Shown: piece after piece, positions 23,952 to 34,734 of the stretch
How the letters are laid out: each line of letters opens with the position of its first letter
Position numbering within the stretch: position 1 is the first letter of the stretch
From: Lathyrus oleraceus
Lineage: Eukaryota; Streptophyta; Magnoliopsida; Fabales; Fabaceae
DNA length: 64,000 nucleotides
Direction: 5' to 3'
Assembly (NCBI RefSeq): GCF_024323335.1
Contig: NC_066584.1
Coordinates: forward strand, 268,824,344-268,888,343
The notes under the pieces: generated by a model
Told to the model about the DNA's origin: nothing
The model's input: only the letters and a program-made list of their open reading frames with translations
Database searches by the model: none
Position numbers and translations under genes: made by a program

Positions 23952-24221
23952 ATGTTTGGTGTTCGTCGCCGATACGGTAAGGTGATTTATGCGAGAGACA
24001 AACCTCAATTGCTGATGTTGTTTTGGAACATCACCACGTTAGATCAACTGAAGAGGGAGCTGGTTCGATGGTTAGACGGGAAAATACCAGAAGGGGAAAA
24101 AATCAGAAGTATTGAGAGACTTGATAGTATCTTTGGTTGGGTGCGAATGAAGACTGATAAGGATGCTAGGGAAATGATGTTCGGTCGAGAGGACATTAAT
24201 TTGATTGTTGTAATCAGTTAG
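23952..24221 (+). CDS. Small MULE-encoded protein of unknown function (89 codons)
   Basis: One uninterrupted exon starting MFGVRRRYGKVIYARDKP and ending EDINLIVVIS. An in-frame ATG 45 bases upstream would add 15 residues; I prefer the inner one because the basic segment that follows looks like a true N-terminus. The product is highly charged, with a basic N-terminus, a Leu-rich middle (LDQLKRELVRWLDG) and an acidic C-terminus. I see no known domain. It has its own TATA box and converges on the transposase pseudogene. Unlike that gene it has no lesion. By position it could be an accessory MULE protein, but nothing in the sequence proves that. Confidence 0.6.
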   Translation: MFGVRRRYGKVIYARDKPQLLMLFWNITTLDQLKRELVRWLDGKIPEGEKIRSIERLDSIFGWVRMKTDKDAREMMFGREDINLIVVIS

Positions 24222-24365
24222 AATTATTTATGTTTTCAGATGTTTTGTACTGATGTTGGTTATGAAACTCGTTGTAGCAAGAACTTAATGATATATAATG
24301 ATTGATTGTTACAGAAATACAATGTTAAAAAAAGCTTAAGATCTAGATACAATATTACAAAAAAC

Positions 24366-26775
24366 TTAAGATTTAGATGATGCTCCTTGATTGGGACAGT
24401 TGTTTTTGTTGTGTCCTGGTTGACGACAGATACTACATAATCTTATCATTATATCTGTGGAATCCATCTCTGTTTTGATACGTGTGCTGTTTGGCCTTCC
24501 TTTCTTCTTTCTACGCATCTCTTCATTGTGCCAAACAATATCTCCTTCATATGGAGGCTAGTAATCCTCCATTGGTAGTACTGAAAAGCTTTGACTATAT
24601 ACATTCATGATGGTGTTGGCCTTGTACACATCAGATAAATGGGTGTAAATGTATTGACGAGTATAAGCGCATGCTGCAATGACATGGGAGCAAGGTATGC
24701 GGAAGGCCTAAAATTTTCCATAACCGCACCAACTTCTGTGTAGTCTAACAGCGTAGGCTAAATTTGGTCTCCCCTCGTTATTGCCCATTGTTTCCTGGAC
24801 GCTGAAATTTTGTCTATGACGGTCAAACACTATTACAGCGTGTGTCGTAGCTTTGATGCTCTCCTCTTTCATGACCTTCATGTAACACTCACTGAATACT
24901 TGTCCGAACATTAACACTGCACTCCATCTTTCACCTTTGGTTGCGAACATAGAAGCCAACCTATAATAGGTTGATCTTACCAAGGCGGTTATCGGCAGAT
25001 TTCGAATTCCTTTGAAAACCCCGTTCATGCATTCCACAATGTTTGTTGTCATGTGGCCCCATCGACAACCACCGTCAAATGCTCTTGTCCACTGCTCTAC
25101 TGGGATGTTATTTATCCATCTCCCCGCGTCTTCATTAGACAGTCAAATTTCATCACGATAATATTGAAATGACGGTTGAGTTAAAGCATACCCAACATTC
25201 ACCACCTTCTTGCGAAGATTCTTATCTTTTATAGCACGTATGAAGTTTTGTGCAATGTGTCTGATACAGTAGACATGTGTAGAAGGAGGATCATGCCATC
25301 TGTTGTCATGGTTGTTGTAGGCACTTTCAATGGCAGCATGTCTATCAGAAATCAAACATAGATTGGCTTGTGGAGCGACATGCGTTCTGAGATGTCGAAG
25401 AAAGAAACCCCATCCACCAGCCGTTTCACCTTCAACAAGAGCAAAGGCAATGGGAAATACATTGTTGTTACCGTCTTGTGCAACCTCCATGAGCAAAGTA
25501 CCCTTGTATTTTCCGTATAACCAAGTGCCATCAATTTGCAAGAGAGGTTTGCAGAAAGCGAAACCTTTGATGCACGGGTCAAATGCCCAAAAGAGACGGT
25601 GAAATATTCTATTACTTGTAGCACAGGTTCCGTCTGGCATCATTGCTGGCAATGTCTCCATAATTGCCACAGTTCCTGGGACATAAGTTTTTAGTGCCCA
25701 TAAAAACCGTGGTAATTCCTTGAATAAATCCTCCCAGTTATCGAAAACCTGTTCAACAGCCTTTGTCCTTGCAATCCATGCTTTCTTGTAAGATGGAGTA
25801 TAATTATACTCACCTTCACTGATGGGTCTTTATTCACCAATGGCAGAATGTCTTGACATATCAAAGTCGTGCTCAGTTTACGGTGATCTTGTTCAACGTT
25901 AGTTGCAACGCAACTGTGCGGTGGGTCTATTTAAGCGATCTCCCAAGAGTCATTTTTATTCTTGTAAGATGCAGCCAAACGAAACTTACAAAGCATGTTA
26001 CGACATTCATAACATACCTTCTAGAATCAGTGCGTTTCACTGTAAAGTCAGCAAAGTTGTTCATGTGGAATTTTTTGATTGCCAAGACACATTCTTCTTT
26101 GGTACGAAACATGTCTCCCACCTTTAATTCGCCTACTGGTTTCGGATACGGATTATAGAAGACACTGTCGGATGTTTCATCATCGTGAAGATCCATATTT
26201 GTCATATGTTGAGGAGGATTGTAGGCATGACTAGGAGGTATTGGAGGTGGTTGAGCATCATCTTCATCGTCGTTGTTCAGCATGTGATCAACCTGTATCT
26301 CGGTCTCCTCCTCTTCTTCATCAACAACGTCGACTTCTACTTCTGCTTCTGGGTTGAGTTCATCTGACCATTGTGCATCATCTGCAGCATCTTCACCAGC
26401 TGCATCCTGATCGGTTAGTTGAGACTGTTGAGACGGTATACATGGTTGTAGAGTAATGTACAACTCGATACAATCCATGCCTGAATGTTCATGACTAAGA
26501 AACATGTTTTCAACATCTTCATCGTCTCGTACCTTTAGGGGGAAAAACTTGCATTGACCATTCTCAAAAAATATAGGATTTTGATATGTGATCTTTGAGA
26601 CAATACCCGATCCTATAAAGGATTGTATTCTTTTTTTCAAATGCAAAAAGGTTGCATTTTTCTTGACCGTGATTCTAATGGTATCAGTGTTTCTAAAACA
26701 AAAACCATGAAGCTCAGACTCAAAAGTTTCACCGTTGCAGTGAACATTGACACTGTATAATGATGAAGATGACAT
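24366..26775 (-). pseudogene. MULE transposase (mudrA-like), degenerate
   Basis: Read right to left: an N-terminal domain with a long acidic linker (26775-26150), a MuDR-type DNA-binding segment (VGDMFRTKEECVLAIKKF, about 26130), the MULE DDE domain (LLQIDGTWLYGKYKG, catalytic D codon 25530-25532; LISDRHAAIES, D codon 25344-25346; TNIVECMNG, E codon 25032-25034), a C-x2-H pair between them (VYCIRHIAQNF), a SWIM zinc finger (IPCSHVIAAC, about 24680) and a CCHC knuckle (CSICRQPGHNKNNC, about 24410). Lesions: a one-base shift near 26000, a deletion of about ten codons with frame change near 25808, and stops near 25920, at 25143-25150, near 24710 and near 24560. All catalytic residues remain visible. 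Confidence 0.88.
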
Positions 26776-26847
26776 TTTGGAGATGAAAACTATTTTGCAA
26801 GTGCAGATGAATGTGAGTGAAGTGTCTTGGATGTTGATAGTAAGACA

Positions 26848-26855
26848 CTTAAATA
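26848..26855 (-). promoter_or_regulatory. Candidate TATA box of the transposase gene
   Basis: TATTTAAG on the minus strand, 72 bp upstream of the ATG at 26775. Confidence 0.45.
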
Positions 26856-26884
26856 GATGGTATCAGTGTCTCACATGCTAGCTA

Positions 26885-27500
26885 GTTCTGAGATGATGTG
26901 TCGGACATTGAAGCATGCAAGCCAGTTCTGAGATGATGTGTCTCACATGCTAGCTACTCTGAGATAATGTGTCAAGCATGCAAGCCAGTTCTGAGATGAT
27001 GTGTCTGTCATGCAAGACAGTGTGAGTTGATGTGTCAAGCATGCGAGCTAGTCATGAGATGATGTGTCTGTCATGCAAGACAGTGTGAGTTGATGTGTCA
27101 AGCATGCACGCCAGTTCTGAGATGATGTGTCTGTCATGCAAGACAGTGTGAGTTGATGTGTCAAGCATGCTAGCTAGTCATGAGATGATGTGTCTGTCAT
27201 GCAAGACAGTGTGAGTTGATGTGTCAACCATGCAAGCTATCAACAAGTGACTCTTCAGCATGCAGGAGACCGGACAGCCACGTGTCTGACATGTAAGCTA
27301 GGTCTTAGATGATGTGTCAGTCATGCAAGACAGTCTGAGATGATGTGTCAACCATGCAAGCTATCAAGAAGCTAGTCATCAGCATGCAGGAGACAAGACA
27401 GACACGTGTCGGACATGTAACATAGTAAGAGATGATGTGTCAATCATGCAAGCCATCCACAAGTGAGTTGTTCAGCATGCAGGAGACAAGAATGCCACGT
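26885..27500. repeat. Minisatellite between the divergent MULE promoters
   Basis: About ten imperfect copies of units built from GATGATGTGTCTGTCATGCA and GAGTTGATGTGTCAAGCATG; the regular core (26994-27190) repeats at about 63 bp. It fills nearly all the space between the transposase and PMD start regions. No coding potential. Confidence 0.8.
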
Positions 27501-27504
27501 GTCA

Positions 27505-27720
27505 AACATGCAGATGGTGTCGCCAATTGGTTTGGCGCCTACACTTAAGGCTTGTACATGGTCGCCAATTCAAGTGGCGACCCCATGGAGTCAGTCCTCA
27601 AAACCAAGCATTCAGAACTAGCCTTGCATGCATGTACCTATGGTGTCGCCAATTTGAATGGCGCCCCCTCTTTAGGATTGTACATGGTCGCCAAATGAGG
27701 TGTAGACACCATGCAAACAC
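27505..27720. promoter_or_regulatory. GCCAATT motif cluster upstream of the PMD gene
   Basis: Several copies of CGCCAATT followed a few bases later by its complement (GTCGCCAATTGGTTTGGCG, GTCGCCAATTCAAGTGGCG, GTCGCCAATTTGAATGGCG), all within 250 bp of the PMD TATA box. The same motif builds the hairpins of the terminal arms. A role as a protein-binding site is inference. Confidence 0.5.
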
Positions 27721-27747
27721 AAATTTTTATGCTTTCATCCATTTACC

Positions 27748-27755
27748 TATAAATA
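27748..27755 (+). promoter_or_regulatory. TATA box of the PMD gene
   Basis: TATAAATA, 122 bp before the start codon. Confidence 0.6.
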
Positions 27756-27876
27756 CATCCACTCCTTCAACAATTCTTCCACACCAACATTCTCACTACT
27801 TCATCTACAATACTTCTTTTAAAATTTCATCTTCAACAACATATTCCAATTTCATCTACACCAACTCCCCAACAAT

Positions 27877-30080
27877 ATGTCTTTACTCACAATGGGCGAA
27901 GCACACAGAGGAACAGTTGCAAACATCACAACATACGTAAGTTTTTTCTTATACTAATTTTTTATGTTTCATCTCCACCAACCCCATTTTATTTTGAAAT
28001 ACCAACTTAGTCAAGTGTTATATTATTTCTATTATAGGATGTATCAAGGTTTCGAACTCGAGTCCACGAATTTGTCCCAATGGACCCGATGATTCAACCT
28101 TATGCTGAACTCGCCGGTTTTGGTCAGATTAGCAAGATTATGTCTTGGTCTATAGATAACAAGTTCATTCTAGCCTTATGCGAAAGATGGAGGCCAGAGA
28201 CACACACTTTTTGGTTTCCAACCGGTGAGTGTACCGTGACGTTGGAAGACGTCTACATGCTTTTAGGACTACGAATTGAAGGCAAAGCTGTTAATAGTAA
28301 GACCAACTATGCAAGTTCAATTTGCATGGAGCTTTTAGAAACTGATTTGTTAGATGATAATGCTAGAGGTCAAGGTATACTACTCTCACGCCTAAAGTCA
28401 TATTATAATAGTTTATATTTAGATGAGCATTCTACCGAAGATGCTCGAATAATAAAAACTAGGTGTTACATTATGTTGTTACTAGGATCCTTTTTATTTC
28501 CCGAAGGTAGTGGTTCTAGCATGCATATTATGTACTTACCTCTACTTAGACATGTAGATAGAATAGGTAGTTACAGTTGGGGATCCGCATGTCTAGCCTA
28601 TCTCTATAGTTCGTTGTGCAAAAACTCCCATAAAGACACATCTACATTTTCTGGATGTGCTATTTTGCTACAAGCATGGGGATGGTCAAGACTACCGTCT
28701 CTAGCACCGGTCAATAACAACCCTTTCACTTTTCCATATGCAAAAAAGTAAGTTGTTTAAATTGATATATCTTTACTTACTTCCTTACAGTTTAGTACCT
28801 ATAACTAATTTATTTTAACTTTTTGGTGTAGATGGTCGGCACGTGGTATGAGTTACAGCAAATGTCCGAGACATTGTATTACTCAGTATCGCAACCTGTT
28901 GGATCACCTTCGACCGACAGACGTAAGCAAAATAACTTCATTCATTCGTCATATTATGTTGACTTTTTCTACATTCATTTAAATCCTATCTTCTTTAACA
29001 TTTTAGTTCATTTGGCGTCCATACCTTAATCTGGATCATGAGCATGAGGTCAACCCTGAAGACGCAGCCGTATGGACAGCATGCACACCGATAATACGGT
29101 TCACAACAGTGGAGATGCACAACACCGATCGTGTGAAGCTGCAGTTCGGTATGGTCCAGAATATCCCAGATCCCCCAGCTAGCCTAGGAGAATGGCATAT
29201 GCGTAAAGTGAACGACCAATGGAACTTCAACCCTTGGCAAACCTTCGCAAGATCGGAGTGTCGCAAGTGGAAGCACCGTCCTGACCATGTCTTAACTGAC
29301 GCAGTCATGCCAAATGAGGTAAAACCAAGTCGTACTTATATGGCTTGGTACAGATCAATTGGATTTCAATTCATCGCCGATGATATGTACCTCTACGACC
29401 CACGCCAGACAAGTTATACACAAGTAGGATCAACATCTAACCCCCAACAACATTCTCAGCCCGGTTACTCACAACCACCTATCCGTCAAACTTTCCGTTC
29501 CACAAACACACAAACATACAACCAAAACATGCCATTCACCCTACCCCAATACCAAGAGCATTCCCCATACCACCACCAACAAATGGACCATCAACCTCAG
29601 ACCGAACATCGCTTCGCACCCACACCATCACCCTACCAAAGTCGCCTTAGCCAAAACACTAACCGCCCCTTCTCCTACCGTAGCCAAGAACCCCAAACAT
29701 CACAATACCAAAACATCCCACAACCATATCTCTTCCAAACACCCCAACAACCTTTCCGACCTTTCCTAGACCCATCATTCACACCCATGTCTCCCTTCAA
29801 CCGTCCCGGTCGCCCATCCATGAGTCAACCACACCCCAACTTCTCTGGCATGGGTCATGAGCTCAGCTACGCCGGTACACCATCATTGAATACGGAAGAC
29901 TATGATGAGTTGGCTGAATACCTCAACGGATCTTCTCCTGTAGGAGGTAATGACGCTCCTGGACCATCAGATGAACAAACACCGGTGCAGAATCGTCAAC
30001 GTGGGTTAGGGCCAAGGGTTAGGGTAGCTAGGGGATGTGGGACCGGAGGTCGGTTAGGTGATCCCTGTCATCACCATTAG
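27877..30080 (+). CDS. Plant mobile domain (PMD) protein, transposon-borne, four exons
   Basis: Exons 27877-27936, 28038-28747, 28832-28922 and 29007-30080. All three introns are GT-AG (85 to 101 bp, each donor GTAAG), and the joined frame is open for 644 residues. It opens MSLLTMGEAHRGTVANITTY, as in PMD proteins. The PMD core has the signature FPTGECTVTLEDVYMLLGL (about residues 80-98) and IWRPYLNLDHE at the start of exon 4. After about residue 430 comes a Gln/Pro/Asn-rich low-complexity tail ending in a basic Arg/Gly segment. PMDs occur in Arabidopsis silencing proteins MAIN and MAIL1 and in transposons. They are often annotated as phosphatase 7 long form homologs, but no phosphatase domain is present here. 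The transposase lies divergently across the minisatellite. Exact splice sites are inferred, and the biochemical role is unknown. Confidence 0.85.
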
Positions 30081-30182
30081 GATTCTTTCTGTAAACTCCA
30101 ACTTTTATTAATATAAAGTCGTATTATATCAAATTTATCTTGGTGCAAACTCCAAACATTAGGTTTCTTTGTCTAAACTCCA

Positions 30183-31310
30183 TTTTGGCAAAATTCACAT
30201 ACACATGTTTTGACTGAAACCCTAATTTTGGGTCAACTACCCAAAAACCTAACTCACTCATTTTTAATTATTTTGAGGTGGGACAAAGTGCATTGGAAAG
30301 TTTGGGATGTCTACTTAAATTGTTATGTTGGACAAAATTTCATAATTCAAAAATAAACACATGTCATAATACAAAACATTATAGGGCACATAACAATTGA
30401 AATGTCAAAGAGTCCAAGTTCAGGTGCCCATACCTTTCTCAAAAAAAATGCAAATGATGCAAAATTTTAGTCCAAATTCATTGTCTTGAAAAGATATACA
30501 ACTTTTATATTTAAGGTTTTGTCATTTGAGGGTTTTATCATTCAAACATAAGGGCTTGAAGTTGGTCCCTTTCGGCAAAATTCACATACACGTGTTTTGA
30601 CAGAAACCCTAATTTTGGGTCAAGTTCGCAAGGACCTAACTCACTCATTTTTAATTATTTTGAGGTGGGACCAAGTGCATTTCAAACTTTGTGATGTTTA
30701 CTTCAAATGTTATGTTTGACAAAATTTCATAATTCTAAAAGAAACACATGGGATAATGCAAAACATTATACGTCAGATAACAGTTGAAATGTCAAAGAGT
30801 CCAAGTTCAGGTGCCCATACCTTTTAAAAAAAAATGCAAATGATGCAAACTTTTAGTCCAAATTCATTATCTTGAAAAGATTTACAACTTTTATGTTGAA
30901 GGCTTTGTCATTTGAGGTTTTTATCATTCAAACAGAAGGGCTTGAAGTTGGTCCCTTTTGGCAAAATTCACATACACATGTTTTGACAGAAACCCTAATT
31001 TTGGGTCATGTTTGCAAGGACCTAACTCACTCATTTTTAATTATTTTGAGGTGGGAACAAGTGCATTGGAAAATTTAAGATGTCTACTTCAGTTGTTATG
31101 TTGGACAAAATTTCATAACTCTAACAGAAACCCATGCAATAATACAAAACATTATAGGTCAGATAATAGTTGAAAAAATCAGAAGTCCAACTTCAACTGC
31201 TCATAACTTTCTCATAAAAAATCCAAATGATGCCAAATGTATGTCCAAATTCATTGTCTTGAAAAGATCTAAAACTTTCATGTTGGAGGTTTTTCCATTT
31301 GAGGCTTTTT
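30183..31310 (+). repeat. Triplicated Ogre-U3-like unit in the MULE right arm
   Basis: Three tandem copies of a unit of about 387 bp, each starting near TTTTGGCAAAATTCACATAC (about 30183, 30570 and 30956). The left arm has one copy in inverted orientation. The last copy belongs to the terminal inverted repeat. Confidence 0.85.
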
Positions 31311-31547
31311 TAAGGGCGTCGCCAATTCAATTGGCGCCTCCTCTTAAAAATTACACATAGGCGCCAATTGGATTGGCTAGGGCAGGTGCCCTAGCCAATC
31401 CAATTGGCGCCTCCTTGCAATTTTTAAGAGGATTCGCCAATTCAATTGGCGCCTCCTCCTAAAAGTGGGGTAGATTGGGAAATTTTCTGAAAACTGGGGT
31501 ATTTTGGGAATTTTTTCGAGAAAGTGGGTTATCTCGGTAAAAAAACC
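30981..31547 (-). repeat. Right terminal inverted repeat of the MULE
   Basis: About 567 bp, the inverted counterpart of 23106-23666; it ends CTCGGTAAAAAAACC before the TSD. Confidence 0.85.
31359..31412. repeat. 54-bp hairpin, copy 3
   Basis: The copy-1 hairpin in the right arm, with GCAGGTGC at its centre and arms opening AGGCGCCAATTGGATTGG. Confidence 0.88.
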
Positions 31548-31556
31548 GTTTTATCT
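31548..31556. repeat. MULE target-site duplication, right copy
   Basis: GTTTTATCT, identical to 23097-23105. Confidence 0.9.
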
Positions 31557-32467
31557 CTTCTCTTATCTTTGTATGCTTTAGGACTAGCCCTTCTCTTCTT
31601 CTCTCCACTCTAACCCAAGCCAAACTCATTTATGTGCAAACTTTGGTTTTGTTTCAAATTAGAAACCTAGGCCTTATGCCTTTGATTTTTCAAAATATTT
31701 TCATTAATACTCATTGTGAATAAACCTTAAGTCAACTTTGACCTCATTTTGTGAATAATTCTAACTTGTAAATACAACTCACTTCAAGTTGTTTTTGTGG
31801 TTCCAATGACCACCTTTGTTAAAACCTTTTTCATAAACATTAGCCATATGTTTGAGTTATCATAGTGGTTGATGTAAACCTCACCTTATCCTTATTGATT
31901 GGACTATAAGTCTTCCATACTTATTATAGGGTGGATCCCTCACTAGTATGTTGAAGCTCTCCTCACATGGTGAATTGTTGGTTTAAGTTGAGTTTTCTCC
32001 CTTTGATAACAAAAGACCTTAAGGCTTTTGATCAAATCAATTCACCAATCCTTTGAGATTTTTACCCTGAACTACGAGGTTTTGATCCTATCTTTGTGAT
32101 GGTACGAGGCAATGGGTTCATCCATTCAAACAAAAAAATTGTATATATAATGTATATTCTTTTCTCATCCCTCCAATCTGTTTGCATATATTTTCACAAA
32201 TACCAACCTACAATACACATTTGCAAAAAGGGCTCCCTTAGAGTACTAAGAATGTTTTGGGTGCTTAAAACCTTCCCATTTCATAACCAACCCCCTTACC
32301 CAGATCTCAGACATTTTTATTAGTTTTTGATTTGATAAAACTTCTTCTTGGCTTTTGTTCTCTTTTTAACCTTTCCTTTGGATAAATAAAAGTGCGGTGG
32401 CGACTCGAATTGTATGCTTACTTTTGATTTAGTCAATAAATCATAAGGTAATGAATACCCCACTACA
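31557..32467 (+). repeat. 5' LTR of the plus-strand Ogre, second segment
   Basis: LTR sequence continuing without loss after the MULE, ending ACCCCACTACA. Inverted counterpart of 1364-2290. Confidence 0.88.
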
Positions 32468-32473
32468 GAAAAG

Positions 32474-32491
32474 TGGCGACTCTGCTGGGGA
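32474..32491 (+). other. Primer binding site of the plus-strand Ogre
   Basis: TGGCGACTCTGCTGGGGA, six bases after the LTR end; identical to the PBS of X. Confidence 0.82.
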
Positions 32492-33343
32492 GGCATCTTC
32501 CTAGTGGGTTTAGCCTACTTTTTGCTTGTTGTATTGTATGTTTATATTTATTTGTGACATATTTTTGTGCAAATTTGGGATTACTGTATTGTTTGTAATG
32601 TATGAATTGCTTGATATATATCAATAGCTTGTGTGCTTGGTGGTCTCTTGTGAGATGAGTTCTATACCCGAACTCGAGTTCACTTATGATAGGAGAATGA
32701 CATAGTCTTTTTGACTTGTGTGGAGTTATTCCTTAGCAAGTTGACTTACAAGCCCATTCACTTGGTGGAGGTGTTGTTGGGATCAATAATGTCACACGAG
32801 TAATCGTGGTTAGGCATTACTCTTTCCAATATAAACCTTAGAAGCCAAGGACCTTAGATTACCTAGCCCATCTTGACCTATTTTAGGAAGTAGTGCGAAG
32901 GTCGTTCAAGTGTAAGATTTGATATGATTGTTACGCGATACTACACTCATAAGAGTCTCTCTTGAGAATATTTTTGGAATACGAGTAGTTGTTTTATCCG
33001 ATAATATCCTAAAGATGAGACGATGACTATGGGAACCCCTTTTAGAACATGATTGTTAGGTTCAACCATAGTACACTCCCTTTGGGTGGTTCCTAACTGA
33101 GACTCCATGCTTGTGATTTACAACAAACCCTTAATTCGCGGTTGATCCGTTCTCGTATATCTTCAATATCAATGGAACTTAGGTGTTGATAAGATGTAAA
33201 CCATAATCCACAAAAATGGATGATTGATATTGAGGATGACTTGAGCCATCCCGTGACCTTTGTGTGGTGTGACTTGCTTGGTCCTTGAGTGTGATTGTTG
33301 CATCCATGCATTCATGCATTCATTTGCATCCATATCATCAACA
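32492..33343 (+). other. Leader of the plus-strand Ogre
   Basis: Non-coding, collinear with 536-1339 (inverted). Holds the conserved hairpin at 33159-33237. Confidence 0.75.
33159..33237 (+). promoter_or_regulatory. Conserved leader hairpin, plus-strand Ogre
   Basis: Arms ATCTTCAATATCAAT (33159-33173) and ATTGATATTGAGGAT (33223-33237). Compared with X, one A-T pair has become a C-G pair by changes on both arms, and one G-C pair has become a G-U wobble, so pairing is kept. Confidence 0.6.
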
Positions 33344-34084
33344 ATGGAAATTTTCAAGGAACTTAAGAAGTCTATTTGCAAATTTTCAGACATGGATAAG
33401 CAAAGAAGGAATACGAAGAAGTACAGTTTCAGACAACCCGACTTGAAAGAATTAAGGAGTTTGACATCTTATGTATTAGATCCCTTGGAGTTCAAGGCGT
33501 GCCATGGGAAGCTTCTGTCTGTTCTTTCTACTTAGGTGGATGAAGGTCTGATGAGTGTGCTAGTGCGGTTCTATGATCCTCTATACCGTTGCTTCACTTT
33601 TCCGGATTTCCAGCTTCTGCCTATGCTTGAGGAGTATGCCTATATTGTGGGTATACCTATTCTGGATCAGTTGTCGTTTAGTGGTTTGGAGAGGGTTCCT
33701 TCTTCCCAAGAGATTGCTAACATGCTTCATGTAGATGTATATGAGATTGTTGCTCATATAACTACCAAAGGTGGAATTCAAGGTCTCCCATCTGATTTCC
33801 TCATTGCCCAAGCTACTTTGTTTGGGAAGGCCATGAGTGAGGACACCTTTGAAGCCATATTTGTACTTCTCATCTATGGGCTAGTGTTATTCCCCAACAT
33901 CGACAATTTTGTGGATGTGAACGCTATTAGGACTTTCTCTACTCTTAATCCCGTTCCGACTCTGTTGGGTGACACTTATTTCTCTTTGCATATGAGGAAT
34001 GCAAAGGGTGGTGGATCCATTGTGTGTTGTTTGCCTCTGTTGTACAAGTGGTTTATTTCGCACTTGCCACAGACGCTCGTCTTC
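33344..34084 (+). pseudogene. Ogre ORF1, N-terminal part
   Basis: Starts MEIFKELKKSICKFSDMDKQ at 33344. A TAG at 33533-33535 interrupts it; the frame then runs on (VDEGLMSVLVRFYDPLYRCF) to TLVF at 34084, where the Athila LTR enters. This family of Ogre ORF1 proteins has no proven function; some resemble an uncharacterised plant domain found in many legume transposon annotations. The start is placed at the ATG directly before the block conserved with element X. Confidence 0.78.
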
Positions 34085-34464
34085 TGATCACACTAAAATT
34101 TACGTATTTTCGACTCCGATTTCACATGCATTCTAGTTGTTTTATTGCCATTTTGTTGTGTTATTACTGTGTTTTCCTTTGTTTTCAGGTTTTTACTTTA
34201 ATCGGAGCCCCGATCAAGAAAAGGAGCGAAAAAGAGCCAAAAACCCTAAAATTCAGCATTTTGCTCTTATGGCCTACCCAATGGCGGGCGCCACAGACGA
34301 AGCCATGACGTGTCAAATTCAACTTCCATCAACTCCCACGTTTTCCCACTACTTCCACTAAGGCGCCCCATATTGTGCTTGTGGCGGGCGCCACAAGAGG
34401 AAAAATGGTTCCCTCCTATTTTCAAGTGAAGGGCATCCAAGTCATTTCCATCTTTTTACTTGCT

Positions 34465-34473
34465 TATAAATAG
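34465..34473 (+). promoter_or_regulatory. TATA box of the solo Athila LTR
   Basis: TATAAATAG, matching 61955-61963 in the other Athila LTR. Confidence 0.6.
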
Positions 34474-34734
34474 AAACGCGAATTCACTTTTACAACGATC
34501 CAAACTTAGAGCAGAGGCAAACTCAGAGCAACTTTGTTTCACTTAGGCATATATTCAGTATTTTATAGTGGTAATCGCTTCGCATTGGAGTGTTACCACA
34601 ATCGTGTAATCAAGTCTGTGATAGAGTCTGTAATTGAGTTTGGAGCACTTTGGAAGGAAGTTAATCCTGCCGCCATTTTCTTTTCCGCATTGCAATTTAC
34701 TCAGCCCTCCAATTGGAGCAGGTTTTTATTACTC

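Larger units (their letters stand above)
23106..31547. mobile_element. Mutator-like element (MULE) of 8442 bp carrying a PMD gene
   Basis: Bounded by terminal inverted repeats opening GGTTTTTTTACCGAG and by an exact 9-bp duplication. Contents from left to right: inverted arm with hairpins and captured Ogre U3 sequence; a small plus-strand gene (23952-24221); a minus-strand transposase pseudogene (24366-26775); a minisatellite between divergent promoters (26885-27500); an intact four-exon plus-strand PMD gene (27877-30080); and a right arm with three tandem copies of an Ogre-like unit. The transposase is dead, so any recent movement needed help from another copy. Confidence 0.92.

Noticed and set aside
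25330..26158. Plus-strand open frames of 74-101 codons
   Set aside because: Shadows of the minus-strand MULE transposase, whose DDE motifs fix the real strand.
27877..30080. Serine/threonine phosphatase 7 long form homolog as a functional name
   Set aside because: This label is common for PMD proteins, but no metallophosphatase motif is present; only the PMD and a low-complexity tail are seen.
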